This document shows positions 1 to 8,908 of a stretch of 64,000 nt of DNA, piece by piece (within the stretch, counting starts at the first letter, position 1; each line of letters opens with the position of its first letter). The DNA comes from Lucifugimonas sp038150225 (lineage in GTDB: Bacteria; Chloroflexota; Dehalococcoidia; Lucifugimonadales; Lucifugimonadaceae). The notes beneath the pieces are model-generated. The model saw only the letters and a program-made list of their open reading frames with translations. It was not told the origin of the DNA and made no database searches. The stretch spans positions 4,315 through 68,314 of the forward strand of contig JAYQWG010000005.1 of NCBI GenBank assembly GCA_038150225.1. The letters are read 5' to 3'. A program made the translations under genes and the position numbers.

Positions 1-683
1 TCATCGGCTTCCTCACTGCCGATTAGACCGTTGTCGGAAGCGTGAGGATTCAGGGCAGCAATAGCGATTCGCGGGTTGTCGAAACCCCACTCAACGAATT
101 TTTCGTGTGTCAATCGTGTCGCGGTAAGGATGTTCTCCTTGGTTACGTACTTGACTGCTTCGCCCAGCGACTTGTGGGTCGAGAGGTGCATGCAACGCAT
201 CGGACCGCTTACGAGCATGGTGGCGACGTAACTTGACCCAGACAACCGCTTGAACACTTCCATGTGCCCTGTGTCTTTACTGCCGCCCATGTGCCACGAT
301 TCTTTATTGACCGGCGCGGTTACCATCCCCTCGACTTCACCTGCCATGCACATCTTCGCTGCTGTCTCGACCCACAGATGGCTCGCAGCACCGGATCCTG
401 CGTCGTGCTTTCCGAGAGGGAATTGCGAGTCATTCCAATCACCCGGTGACAGAACCTCGATTGTGCCAGGTTGCCCCTGTGCCTCACTTGCTGAGCTGAC
501 CCCGACAACTTGATCGCTTGAGCCCACAGCTTTGACTGCATTTGCCATTACCCCCGGAGTGCCGAGCAAGACTGGTCGCATGATGTCGTACATCGATCGA
601 TCCTGAAGCGCCTTGGCGACAACTTCTGGTCCGATCCCGGAAGGATCACCAATGGTTAGGGCTAAAAGCGGTTTGTCTGACAT
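1..683 (-). CDS. pdxA: PdxA-family NAD-dependent 4-phosphate dehydrogenase (partial, C-terminus outside window)
   Basis: The frame reads from ATG at 683 to the left edge with no stop, giving about 227 residues of a family that is usually 320-340 long. The N-terminus carries GDPSGIGPE, typical of PdxA. A TAPVNKE block, a GHMEVF segment (family form GHTE, with a metal-binding His) and NPHASDNGLIGSEE near the cut edge match the family in order. PdxA oxidises 4-phospho-hydroxy-L-threonine in pyridoxal phosphate synthesis, but close paralogues oxidise D-threonate or D-erythronate 4-phosphate in sugar-acid catabolism. The HM in place of HT and the lack of other vitamin B6 genes leave both roles open. 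Family assignment is firm; substrate is not. Confidence 0.88.
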   Translation of the reverse strand, partial: MSDKPLLALTIGDPSGIGPEVVAKALQDRSMYDIMRPVLLGTPGVMANAVKAVGSSDQVVGVSSASEAQGQPGTIEVLSPGDWNDSQFPLGKHDAGSGAASHLWVETAAKMCMAGEVEGMVTAPVNKESWHMGGSKDTGHMEVFKRLSGSSYVATMLVSGPMRCMHLSTHKSLGEAVKYVTKENILTATRLTHEKFVEWGFDNPRIAIAALNPHASDNGLIGSEEAD

Positions 684-760
684 TAATTGAGTCCTCTGAG
701 CCAGGCGGAAATTCTGGATGATAAGGGTAGTGGACGAGTGCGCTATTGCGGAATTCGATT

Positions 761-794
761 AAAAGAAAAACCGGACAACTTTCGTTGCCCGGTT
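761..794 (-). terminator. Rho-independent terminator of nrdJ
   Basis: Read on the minus strand just after the nrdJ stop, an 11-bp stem (AACCGGGCAAC with GTTGTCCGGTT, one G-U pair) closes on a GAAA tetraloop and runs into TTTTTCTTTT. It separates nrdR-nrdJ from the pdxA-family gene downstream. Confidence 0.9.
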
Positions 795-811
795 TCGTTA
801 GGCCTAATTTT

Positions 812-3250
812 TTAGCACTTGCTGTAACCGCAGCTGAAGCACTTCAAGCAGCCTTCAACGTGGGCGACAGTTGATGAACATTCGGGGCACAGCTCTGCAG
901 ATGGAGCACCAACTGATACCGGTACTTTCTGCTCTGGCTGTACGACCTGTATTGGCTGTGCGGAGGGCATGCCCAGTTCCTTTGGTGAAGGAGCCTGAAA
1001 CATGTCGGACTGGCTTGTTTCTCGGTCATCCAACTGGTCAGAGGTCAGCATGTTTGCCGACTCACGTGTGATTCGGTCCAGTACCGCAGCAATCGCATCC
1101 GGCACCGAACGAATCATCACGCCTTCGTCCCATGCTGGAACATCGGTAATTCCACGAAGCTGTTCGATGACATCTACTGGATCGATTCCAGATCGCAGTG
1201 ACAGTGAAGCCATTCGGGAAACAGCTTCTGCCATTGCTGCGTCGTTTCCACCGGCCTTACCGTGAGTAGCGAATATCTCAAACGGTCGGTTGTCGCTCGC
1301 CATGTTCACCGTAACGAAGAGATTTCCTCGTCCGGTTCGTACTCGGCGGGTGACACCGGTGAGTACTGCAGGTCGCTCCGACGGAGTGATGTACTGCGGA
1401 ATACCGGTTGACTCGAAGTCAGGAGCTGCCTGTCCGGAATCAGTCGTTCCTGTTGTCAGGACTTCCTTTTCACGAGATCCCGCTCGGTAAACGGTGATTC
1501 CCTTGCAGTGGGTCTCCCAGGCGAGCATGTAAGCGTCTTCTACATCCTCAACGGTCGCTTCGTTCGGGAAGTTGATCGTCTTGGAAATACCGGCATCGGT
1601 ACTCTCCTGGAAAGCAGCCTGCATAAGGACGTGGTCACGAGGAGAAATGTCGGATGCAACGTGGAACAAACGCTTGACGTCGTCTGGAACGTCATCTCGG
1701 TCCTGCAGTGAGCCACCGTCTGACAGATGCTCAAGCAGGTCTTCGCTGTAGAAACCTCGCTCCTTAGAAATTCGCTCGAAGTTCTTGTCCACGTAGAACA
1801 ACGTCTGACCTTCGAGAATGTTCTGCTTACGGAACGCCAGGGAGAAGATCGGCTCGATTCCACTGGATGCACCAGCAATCATCGAGATAGTTCCGGTAGG
1901 TGCAACGGTCAATCGGCAAGCGTTTCGGTAAGGCTTCTCACCGTTCGCTGCCGCCTCGGAGTCGTGCCATGCAGGGAATGCTCCTCGCTCTTCAGCGAGA
2001 ACCATGGACTCAGCGTCAGCGTTGTCACGAATGAACGCCATGAGCTTGCGGCCAAGCTCAACTGCTTCCTCGGTGTCGTAAGGGATGCCCAGCTGAACAA
2101 GCATGTCTGCGAAGCCCATCACTCCAAGACCCAACTTACGGGTAGAGTGAGTCATGTCTTCGATTGCCTGTACCGCGTACTTGTTGGCATCGATAACGTT
2201 ATCGAGCATGCGAGTGGCAAGCTTCACCGTCTCGCCAAGTCGGCCCCAGTTCAGGTCTGCAAGACCAGCCTCATCCTCTTCAACGAACTTAGCCACATCG
2301 ATTGAACCGAGGTTGCATGACTCGTTCGGAAGCAATGGCTGCTCTCCACATGGGTTCGTAGCGGTGATTCGACCAAGGTGAATAACCGGGCTGTTCCGGT
2401 TCACTTCGTCGAGGAAGATCATTCCCGGCTCGCCGTTTCGCCATGCACCGTTAACGATCTTGCTGAAGACCTCGCGAGCGTCAAGTCGGTCAACTTCGAC
2501 CATAGGGCTATTTGGGTCAGATGGGACTTCGTGCTGGCGAAGGGCGTAAGTTGTGCCGTCCTTTACTGCCTGCATGAACTCGTCCGACGCGCCGACGGAA
2601 ATGTTGAAGTTGTGGATATCGCCTTCAACCTTCTTGCAGTCAATGAACTCAAGGATGTCTGGGTGGTGTACATCCATGACTGCCATGTTGGCACCGTCAC
2701 GCTTACCACCCTGCGTTACGAGAGTTGATACAGATGAGAGGTGCTGGAGAACGGCGATCGGGCCACAAGCCTTGCCGTGAGTAGTTGCAATACCGGCACC
2801 TTTGGCTCGGAGTTCGGAAAGTGCGAACCCTGTTCCACCACCAAACTTCTGGACCATCGCAGCATCGTGAGCGGCACCCATGATGCCTTCCATGCTGTCT
2901 TCAAGTGGAAGCACGAAGCATGCAGACAGTGTTCCGGCGCCCGTGCCCGCGTTCATCAAGGTAGGAGAGTTAGGGAGATATTCAAGACTCGCCATCATCT
3001 CATAGAAGCCTTGCTCTAATTCAGCTACTTCATCTGGAGTCTTTTCGTATTTGAATTCTGGAGCTGCAAGAGCTTTTGCCACACGACGGAACATACCGTC
3101 GGCGTTTTCGACAATGTCGCCCGCATCGTTCTTCTGCAGGTAGCGTTTTTCCAGGACAACTGCGGCGTTATCGGAAATGATTGCCGGAGTGAACTCTTCT
3201 GCGGGGATGGTTCCGTTTTTGCTCATTGGTGTGTCCTGTGTTGTGGTCAT
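812..3250 (-). CDS. nrdJ: Adenosylcobalamin-dependent (class II) ribonucleotide reductase
   Basis: An 812-residue NrdJ, which reduces ribonucleotides to deoxyribonucleotides using adenosylcobalamin to make the thiyl radical, so it needs no separate radical subunit or oxygen. Family blocks appear in order: NSPTLMNAGT, SACFVLP (active-site Cys), GGGTGFALSELRAKG, NPCGEQPLLPNESCNLGS with the radical-site Cys, and APTGTISMIAGASSG. The C-terminus carries a CPEC...CLKCFSCGYSKC cysteine cluster, typical of the long B12-dependent class, which serves in redox relay or zinc binding. nrdR lies 93 bp upstream on the same strand, so the two are probably cotranscribed. A second in-frame ATG nine codons in is an alternative start. 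Confidence 0.97.
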   Translation of the reverse strand: MTTTQDTPMSKNGTIPAEEFTPAIISDNAAVVLEKRYLQKNDAGDIVENADGMFRRVAKALAAPEFKYEKTPDEVAELEQGFYEMMASLEYLPNSPTLMNAGTGAGTLSACFVLPLEDSMEGIMGAAHDAAMVQKFGGGTGFALSELRAKGAGIATTHGKACGPIAVLQHLSSVSTLVTQGGKRDGANMAVMDVHHPDILEFIDCKKVEGDIHNFNISVGASDEFMQAVKDGTTYALRQHEVPSDPNSPMVEVDRLDAREVFSKIVNGAWRNGEPGMIFLDEVNRNSPVIHLGRITATNPCGEQPLLPNESCNLGSIDVAKFVEEDEAGLADLNWGRLGETVKLATRMLDNVIDANKYAVQAIEDMTHSTRKLGLGVMGFADMLVQLGIPYDTEEAVELGRKLMAFIRDNADAESMVLAEERGAFPAWHDSEAAANGEKPYRNACRLTVAPTGTISMIAGASSGIEPIFSLAFRKQNILEGQTLFYVDKNFERISKERGFYSEDLLEHLSDGGSLQDRDDVPDDVKRLFHVASDISPRDHVLMQAAFQESTDAGISKTINFPNEATVEDVEDAYMLAWETHCKGITVYRAGSREKEVLTTGTTDSGQAAPDFESTGIPQYITPSERPAVLTGVTRRVRTGRGNLFVTVNMASDNRPFEIFATHGKAGGNDAAMAEAVSRMASLSLRSGIDPVDVIEQLRGITDVPAWDEGVMIRSVPDAIAAVLDRITRESANMLTSDQLDDRETSQSDMFQAPSPKELGMPSAQPIQVVQPEQKVPVSVGAPSAELCPECSSTVAHVEGCLKCFSCGYSKC

Positions 3251-3343
3251 ATTTTCTCTGGTCTCTTCTGTCTTCGCTGCTAACTAGTTTCCAGCCCGAT
3301 TTGTTAGTCCGTCGCCGAACCCTCCGGTAGGTCCAAACAGTGA

Positions 3344-3886
3344 CTACGACTGTTTTGCCTTCCGACGGCGACCTCGTTCCGCAAGCCTTGGCACGTCATC
3401 CTCTATTAATCTCAATTGACTTCGATCCGATCCATCCTCGTTCGTGTCGATGAGTGCTTCGACTTCTCTTGTGAACGAATCGACGTCCTGAAAGTCCCTG
3501 TAAACGGATGCGTACCTTATGTATGCGACGCGATCGAGAATTCTCAATCGCTCCATGCACATCTCCCCGATAACCCGTGCCTCTACCTCTGCCTTTGAGA
3601 GTTTGTGCAGTTCGTTTTCTATGTCGACAACCATCTTAGAAATGGCTCCGACCTCCAATGGCCGCTTGGCACACGCTGTTTGAAGCGAGCGTTCAAGCTT
3701 GTCCGTAGAAAATGCCTCACGACGTCCATCTCGTTTGGCAATCATCATCGGCATTGAATGCACACGTTCATATGTGGTGAACCGAAGCTCACATCGCATG
3801 CACTCGCGTCGTCGTCGGACGCCATCAGGAGCTTCACGAGAGTCGATTACTCGTGATTCATTGTTTCCACAAAATGGACAATGCAT
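3344..3886 (-). CDS. nrdR: Transcriptional repressor NrdR
   Basis: A 180-residue NrdR. The N-terminal zinc ribbon is CPFC...CMRC (residues 3-32) followed by RFTTYERV. An ATP-cone begins near residue 48 (IAKRDGRREAF) and senses ATP/dATP. The family represses ribonucleotide reductase operons by binding paired NrdR boxes. The position directly upstream of nrdJ fits, and candidate boxes overlap a TTGACA promoter about 150-200 bp upstream of its start. The C-terminus has a basic tail (RGRRRKAKQS), slightly longer than common homologues. Confidence 0.96.
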   Translation of the reverse strand: MHCPFCGNNESRVIDSREAPDGVRRRRECMRCELRFTTYERVHSMPMMIAKRDGRREAFSTDKLERSLQTACAKRPLEVGAISKMVVDIENELHKLSKAEVEARVIGEMCMERLRILDRVAYIRYASVYRDFQDVDSFTREVEALIDTNEDGSDRSQLRLIEDDVPRLAERGRRRKAKQS

Positions 3887-4458
3887 CCTGAAACGTACCT
3901 AAAACCCAGGTTCAATTGCCGCGTCGAACCACACTCGCTAGCAGGTGCTTATTCGCTTAGACAAGCCTTCTAACGATGCAGTGCGTAAAACATGCAGTTG
4001 AACACGCCGCTGATTGGCTGCGGACACAGCCTTCACCCCACATTTAGTGGTGTGCAGAGGAGACTACCACTATCCATGGCGGGGGTGTCAATCCTCTGGT
4101 GTCACAAGATTTTCAGCTTTACTCGTCAAAAATCGAGCATTCAACTGGAGAAATCCATTTGTGAAAAAAGGCTCAAAAGGTCATCGGAATCGTGACGTTT
4201 TTCGTCGTTAAGACGGTGCGTAAGTTCAAGAAACCTATTTCCCTCGGAGTTGGGAACAAAGGTTGCGGGGACTGGCCACGGCGAAATTTCCTCGGATTGT
4301 CGGTGCGAATGTTCGACATAAATCCAACTTGGAATCCAACTGCTACCACTCAATTGTGAGAAATCAATGGCTTCACACCGTTGTGCACTATCGGAAGTTT
4401 TTTGAAAGTTTTGGATTTTGACCGAACGCACCGTACGAAAATCTTGGACCGAAGGATT
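3887..4458. other. Long intergenic region upstream of nrdR
   Basis: About 570 bp between nrdR and the ftsZ terminator without a gene I can support. It holds the candidate NrdR-controlled promoter and would give nrdR a leader of about 170 nt. A 96-codon minus-strand frame (4141-4431) shows no recognisable motif and no clear ribosome-binding site. No RNA gene could be recognised here. Confidence 0.6.
4036..4091 (-). promoter_or_regulatory. Candidate nrdR-nrdJ promoter with paired NrdR boxes
   Basis: On the minus strand a perfect TTGACA (-35) sits at 4091-4086. A weak -10 follows near 4066. Two NrdR-box-like sites surround it: ACCACTAAATGTGGGG (4051-4036) and CGCCATGGATAGTGGT (4081-4066). They start 30 bp apart, close to the roughly three helical turns usual for NrdR box pairs. 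Both deviate from the palindromic consensus ACACWATATWTWGTGT, so this is a candidate. Position upstream of nrdR supports it. Confidence 0.45.
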
Positions 4459-4505
4459 GAAACAAATAAATAGACCCCAGGGAAAGGCCGGTATCCCTGG
4501 GGTCT
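4459..4505 (-). terminator. Rho-independent terminator of the ftsA-ftsZ transcript
   Basis: On the minus strand, AGACCCCAGGGA pairs perfectly with TCCCTGGGGTCT over 12 bp around a 10-nt loop, followed by the T-rich tract TATTTATTTGTTTC. It lies about 55 bp past the ftsZ stop. Confidence 0.88.
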
Positions 4506-4559
4506 GATGCGACTCAAGTCCGATTTCTCTGACCGAGCAATTTGTATTTGGTTTTTTCT

Positions 4560-5672
4560 TTAGTCGTTTCCGACCAGTTCGCGTGCAGGACGCCTTCGAG
4601 CTGATCGGTGATGTCGTAGGAACGGTGGAAGATCAATCGCCTCTTCATCGTTCATCATTTCGCCAAGAGCTTCCGCAACAGCGGCTTCTTTCTCGGCTGA
4701 AGCTTCACCGCTCGGGAATCCGGTGGCAATGATCGTCATCTTGACTTCATTTTCCATCTTGGGGTCAGTGACCATTCCGAAGATGATGTTGCAATCAGGA
4801 TCAACCATGCTCGAAACAACTTCGGATGCCTGCTGAACTTCCTGGATAGTCAGGTCACTTCCGCCGGTAACGTTGAACAGAACGCCTCGTGAGCCAGCGA
4901 TTGATACTTCGAGCAATGGGCTGTCGATAGCTGCTTCTGCTGCCTTGATAGCCCGGTCGTCACCAGATCCGTGACCAATTGCCATCCAGGCTGGACCTGC
5001 GTTCGACATAACAGCTTTGACGTCTGCGAAGTCCAGGTTGATTTCACCTGGCAGCAAGATGAGCTCCGCGATCGACTGCACACCCTGACGCAGGACATCG
5101 TCTGCCATGCGGAATGCCATGTCCATCGAAAGACTTTCATCGGACATGATCAGGAGTCTGTCGTTCGGGATGACAATCAAGGTGTCTACTTGATCGGCGA
5201 GACGGCGAATACCTTCTTCAGCCTGACGCTGACGTCGAGAACCTTCGAAGTTGAACGGCTTCGTAACCACTCCAACTGTAAGTGCGCCGATTTCCTGCGC
5301 TACCTCAGCGACAACAGGAGCGCCACCGGTTCCGGTTCCACCACCCATTCCTGCTGCGATGAACACAAGATCAGCTCCATCAAGGATCTGTTTGAGTTCG
5401 TCGCGGTCTTCTTCGTGACATTCGCGACCCTTCTGAGGGTCACCTCCGACGCCGAGACCTCGGGCCGTTCGGTCACCAACCCGAATTCGAACTGGAACGT
5501 CGGAACGGGTAAGTGCCTGGGCGTCTGTGTTGACCGTGATGTACTCAACTTCAGGGATTCGATCTCGGTACATGCGAGATACGGCGTTAGATCCGCCGCC
5601 ACCAACACCAACTACTTTGATAGTTGCTGATCCGATGTTTCCTTCTGCGGGTTGAACTGCCTGGTCGACCAT
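4560..5672 (-). CDS. ftsZ: Cell division GTPase FtsZ
   Basis: A 370-residue tubulin-like GTPase that polymerises into the division ring. The nucleotide-binding GVGGGGSNA is at residues 22-30, the tubulin signature GGGTGTGGAP near residue 115, and the T7-loop NLDFADVKAVMSNAG supplies the catalytic acidic residue. The C-terminal tail is short, and LPPFLRHHR resembles the conserved peptide that binds FtsA. It follows ftsA on the same strand after about 90 bp and ends before a strong terminator, so it is the last gene of the division cluster. Confidence 0.98.
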   Translation of the reverse strand: MVDQAVQPAEGNIGSATIKVVGVGGGGSNAVSRMYRDRIPEVEYITVNTDAQALTRSDVPVRIRVGDRTARGLGVGGDPQKGRECHEEDRDELKQILDGADLVFIAAGMGGGTGTGGAPVVAEVAQEIGALTVGVVTKPFNFEGSRRQRQAEEGIRRLADQVDTLIVIPNDRLLIMSDESLSMDMAFRMADDVLRQGVQSIAELILLPGEINLDFADVKAVMSNAGPAWMAIGHGSGDDRAIKAAEAAIDSPLLEVSIAGSRGVLFNVTGGSDLTIQEVQQASEVVSSMVDPDCNIIFGMVTDPKMENEVKMTIIATGFPSGEASAEKEAAVAEALGEMMNDEEAIDLPPFLRHHRSARRRPARELVGND

Positions 5673-5761
5673 TTAGATACTCCTGGGGATCCCATGTCTC
5701 GTTGTGAGCCACAGGTCCGCGATATTTTGGGTTTATGCTTGATTCATGTGATACGGACGAC

Positions 5762-7075
5762 TTAAAGGCCGGCCGTTTCCTTCTGCTGTGATTTGTCTGA
5801 ACTCGCACGACGAGGCAACCAGCCTTTGAGCATCGACAACGCACTGGTCGAAGACTCTGAACCGTTGAGAGCTCCGGCTGGCTTGCTAATCGAAGGCGTC
5901 GACTTTCGAACGTCGACCTGGTTCTCAGCAGGCAGGTTCTTGAGACTCCAAAGTGCAATTCCAACTGCCGCGGAGTAAGAAGGATCATTCGTTCCTTCAG
6001 GCATGCCGTCGAGACCGCGAGGTGTTGCCAGGCGAACGTTCTTTTGCATCACGTATTTGGCAATGTTCAGGAAGCCTTCAAGCTTGGCTCCACCACCCGT
6101 AAAGACGATTCGGTCCAGTGGGACGTCGAGCAGGTGCGGAACATCAATCTTCAGGTCGATCATCCGGAAGAGCTCTGCTGCTCGCTCCTTAAGGACCTGT
6201 CCGATTTCGCGTTTGGTCACAGCGATCGGATACGCCATAGAAGTTGGCTGGATGTTCACTTCATCCTTTAGACCTGCCAGTTCAGGGGCCGCTGTGCCGT
6301 GCTCAAGCTTCAACTTTTCGGCGTCACTGAAATCAATTCCGAATGCGATGCTTAGATCGTTCGAGAACTGGTATCCACCAACTGGAAGTACAGCCGTGTG
6401 AACAACAGCACCATCGTTGTAGACAGCAATATCAGAAGTGCCACCACCTACATCAACGAGTACGGCACCAAAATCCCGCTCATCAGCAGTCAGGACTGCA
6501 TCGGCGCTCGCCAGGTGCTGAACCACCATTGCAGAAACTCGGATTCCAGCATCGGATACAGCGTTGTGAAGATCGGTAATCATTCCGACTGCGCCAGTGA
6601 TGATGTGACTTTCGACATGAAGTTCACCGGTGTGCATGCCGATTGGGTTTCGTACCCCGTGAAGTCCATCGAGCGCGTAGCTTCTAGGAATGACATGGAG
6701 AAGTTTTCGGTCGGTTCCTAGTTCGATTTGACCAGCGGCACGTTGCGCTGCGTTGATGTCTTCGTCGGTGACTGCGCGCATTCCGCCATCGCGAGGAACG
6801 TTTGCCCATCGGTTCTTGGATTCGACATGGTTACCGGTGAGTCCGACATAAGCAGAGCGAATTTCTACTCCAGCTTTTTCAGATGCGATAGCGACAGATT
6901 TTCGGACTGCTTCAGTTACAGTCGAAGAGTCCTGGACTGCACCTTTGCTCATTCCGTTACAAGGAACGATGCCGATGCCAGCTAATTCAGTTCGGTGGTC
7001 AGCTCTTTGGCGAGTGACGATCGTACAAACCTTGGTTGTTCCGATGTCTATGGCGACTCTGTAATCACTTGTCAT
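5762..7075 (-). CDS. ftsA: Cell division protein FtsA (actin-like membrane tether)
   Basis: A 437-residue FtsA, the actin-fold protein that anchors FtsZ filaments to the membrane. It shows the phosphate-1 loop IDIGTTKVCT near residue 9, the second phosphate loop VDVGGGTSDIA near 208 and the adenosine motif TGGGAKLEG near 328. A hydrophobic and basic stretch near the C-terminus (SMLKGWLPRR) looks like the usual amphipathic membrane-targeting helix, followed by a polar tail. A good GGAG motif precedes the ATG. About 150 bp separate it from rsmH, where many bacteria carry ftsL, ftsI and mur genes. Confidence 0.96.
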   Translation of the reverse strand: MTSDYRVAIDIGTTKVCTIVTRQRADHRTELAGIGIVPCNGMSKGAVQDSSTVTEAVRKSVAIASEKAGVEIRSAYVGLTGNHVESKNRWANVPRDGGMRAVTDEDINAAQRAAGQIELGTDRKLLHVIPRSYALDGLHGVRNPIGMHTGELHVESHIITGAVGMITDLHNAVSDAGIRVSAMVVQHLASADAVLTADERDFGAVLVDVGGGTSDIAVYNDGAVVHTAVLPVGGYQFSNDLSIAFGIDFSDAEKLKLEHGTAAPELAGLKDEVNIQPTSMAYPIAVTKREIGQVLKERAAELFRMIDLKIDVPHLLDVPLDRIVFTGGGAKLEGFLNIAKYVMQKNVRLATPRGLDGMPEGTNDPSYSAAVGIALWSLKNLPAENQVDVRKSTPSISKPAGALNGSESSTSALSMLKGWLPRRASSDKSQQKETAGL

Positions 7076-7227
7076 TTGAGGGCTCCTGGGCGGTGGTGTT
7101 TGGGCTGGGTAAATGTGTTTTGTTTAGCTTCTATCTGGAGGCTCTGTAGTTGATGCGATGTCTTTCGCTATGGCGCTATGCGCACCGCGCCTGCATAGGT
7201 TTGCGAGGTTGGTAGGGATGTGGTTGC

Positions 7228-8154
7228 TCATATCCGTTCTGCCACCCTCAACTTGGCGCTTCGTGCGCGCGGGTTCGATTCAATCTCTTCGTCGGTCGGG
7301 ACTATTGGGCGGCGCGTAATTACTTTCAGCGTTGCCAGGTGGTCACATTTGCAGACAGGCGTACCTGGGGGGCAAACGCAATCGGATGCCTGCTTGCGGA
7401 TGAAGTTTTTGACAATACGATCTTCGAGCGAGTGATACGAAATAACTGCCATGCGTCCACCTTGGCCAAGAAGCGACACGGCCTGTTCCAGCGCAGATTC
7501 AAGCGCAGACAGTTCGTCGTTTACGGCAATGCGGATAGCCTGGAACGTCTGAGTGGCAGGGTGAGTTTTGCGTCCGCGGCGAGGGTTTGCTTTTTCAACG
7601 ACCTCAGAAAGTTCGAGAGATGTATTGATAGGGCGGTTGCGTACGATCTCTCGTGCGATGCGTCGAGCAGCTCGGTCTTCACCAAGATGAAAAATTAGAT
7701 CGGCAAGCTCGGATTCGGCATAGCCGTTGACGATGTCGGAGGCAGTGATCTTCTGATCGAAGCTGAATCGCATGTCGAGAGGATCTGAACGTCGGAAGCT
7801 GAATCCGCGTGATTCTCGATCGAGCTGTAGCGATGAAACTCCAAGATCGAACAGCACGCCATGTACAGGAACAAACTCATATCGAAGGGCCGTCGCACGA
7901 ACATCTCTAAAATTTACGTTAAGTGCGAGGAAAGCGTCACCAAACTCTGCGAGTCGCTCGGTCGCTACAGAAATAGCTTCGGCATCTGCATCAAGTCCCA
8001 GGACCTGGCCGCCGGGATCCGCTGCGGTAAGGATCGACTTGGAGTGCCCGCCCTCGCCAAGAGTGCCGTCGATGTAACGGCCACCGGGTTGTACGTCGAG
8101 GGCGTTCATGATTTCGGGAACCATGACAGGAGTGTGGTGTAGTTCTAGACCCAT
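7228..8154 (-). CDS. rsmH: 16S rRNA (cytosine-1402-N4)-methyltransferase RsmH
   Basis: RsmH (MraW) methylates the decoding-site cytosine of 16S rRNA. HHTPVMVPEI at the start, the SAM-binding DGTLGEGGHS, FDLGVSS and DRIVKNF are family motifs in order. I chose the ATG at 8154 because AGGTG lies six bases before it. A GTG at 8163 overlapping the mraZ stop (GTGA) would add three residues. It follows mraZ directly, the standard order of the division cluster. Confidence 0.96.
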   Translation of the reverse strand: MGLELHHTPVMVPEIMNALDVQPGGRYIDGTLGEGGHSKSILTAADPGGQVLGLDADAEAISVATERLAEFGDAFLALNVNFRDVRATALRYEFVPVHGVLFDLGVSSLQLDRESRGFSFRRSDPLDMRFSFDQKITASDIVNGYAESELADLIFHLGEDRAARRIAREIVRNRPINTSLELSEVVEKANPRRGRKTHPATQTFQAIRIAVNDELSALESALEQAVSLLGQGGRMAVISYHSLEDRIVKNFIRKQASDCVCPPGTPVCKCDHLATLKVITRRPIVPTDEEIESNPRARSAKLRVAERI

Positions 8155-8159
8155 GAGAA

Positions 8160-8648
8160 TCACCTGTCTGACTCCGAATCGATTTGCTGAAGGATTATTG
8201 GAGTTGGCTGAGGGGCGTTGCTGACTTGTGGAGCGCTTTCAGCAATATCTGCAGCATCTGTGTCGAGTGAGCGACGTTCGTGCTCCCATGCGTCGACGGA
8301 CCAGATTTCCATAAACCTGCCAGTGCCGACGATGACAACATCGTCGCCAAGACCCGCATACTCACGAAGTTGTTGAGGGATCACTACGCGTCCGCTTCGG
8401 TCGAGACTGCCTACGTAAGCACCTGAGAACGTGAGCCTTGCCAGTTTTCTGGCGTTCGCTGATGTAGCGGGTTGCTGAGCAATATCGGATGCAGCTCGTT
8501 CCCACTCTTCGGGTGTGTAGACAACAACACAGTTGTCGTAAGCACGACCGAGGACGATTCCTTCGAGGAATGCTTGTTTGAAACGCGCAGGGATTGCCAC
8601 CCGACCTTGTGGGTCGATTCGGTGTTCGTATTCACCTGCGAAGATCAA
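8160..8648 (-). CDS. mraZ: MraZ, transcriptional regulator of the division cluster
   Basis: MraZ is a DNA-binding repressor that heads division clusters. Two copies of its swapped-hairpin AbrB-like domain are visible: GEYEHRIDPQGRVAIPARF and, about 70 residues on, SGRVVIPQQLREYAG. I place the start at TTG 8648, which gives 162 residues and follows GGAG with six bases of spacing. The frame is open upstream to an ATG at 8738, but that segment encodes WGKLGQ from the operator repeats and is not seen in the family. A C-terminal tail of about 30 polar residues exceeds the common 143-150 length. Confidence 0.92.
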   Translation of the reverse strand: MIFAGEYEHRIDPQGRVAIPARFKQAFLEGIVLGRAYDNCVVVYTPEEWERAASDIAQQPATSANARKLARLTFSGAYVGSLDRSGRVVIPQQLREYAGLGDDVVIVGTGRFMEIWSVDAWEHERRSLDTDAADIAESAPQVSNAPQPTPIILQQIDSESDR

Positions 8649-8679
8649 GCTGTGCTCCAACGGACGATGGGTGGAACGA

Positions 8680-8700
8680 ATTTGCCCCAATTTGCCCCAA
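8680..8700 (-). promoter_or_regulatory. MraZ operator: tandem TGGGG boxes with 10-bp period
   Basis: On the minus strand the sequence contains ATTGGGGCAA twice in tandem, that is TGGGG boxes separated by 5 bp, followed by a degenerate third unit. This matches the known MraZ binding site (TGGGN repeats, 5-bp spacers) and lies 32-52 bp upstream of the chosen mraZ start. A possible promoter (TTGTGT, 18-bp spacer, CACAAT) lies just upstream. The site implies autoregulation. Confidence 0.85.
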
Positions 8701-8908
8701 TCCGCGACAAATTGTGCCAGAGAGCGACTTTTCGACACAACACTTTCAGTGCGCGGTTTTAGGTTTTACGCGTGTGACGGACGTACTTTTTGGCGTGCTA
8801 GCATCGAAAATCCGGGTTCGTACGTCGGTACCCGCAGTTGGAACGCCAGTTGACTGTTACCTTCGTACTCAGTTTTTGAAATTACGAAATTTCGAAGGAA
8901 TTTTTGAG

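Noticed and set aside
1727..2305. 192-codon plus-strand frame opposite nrdJ
   Set aside because: It is antisense to conserved catalytic blocks of nrdJ and has no family features; it is a by-product of codon use on the other strand.
4141..4431. 96-codon minus-strand frame between nrdR and ftsZ
   Set aside because: No ribosome-binding site, no recognisable motif and a composition like random sequence; it lies in the region upstream of nrdR.
4971..5630. 219-codon plus-strand frame opposite ftsZ
   Set aside because: Antisense to the FtsZ GTPase domain, with no coding features of its own.
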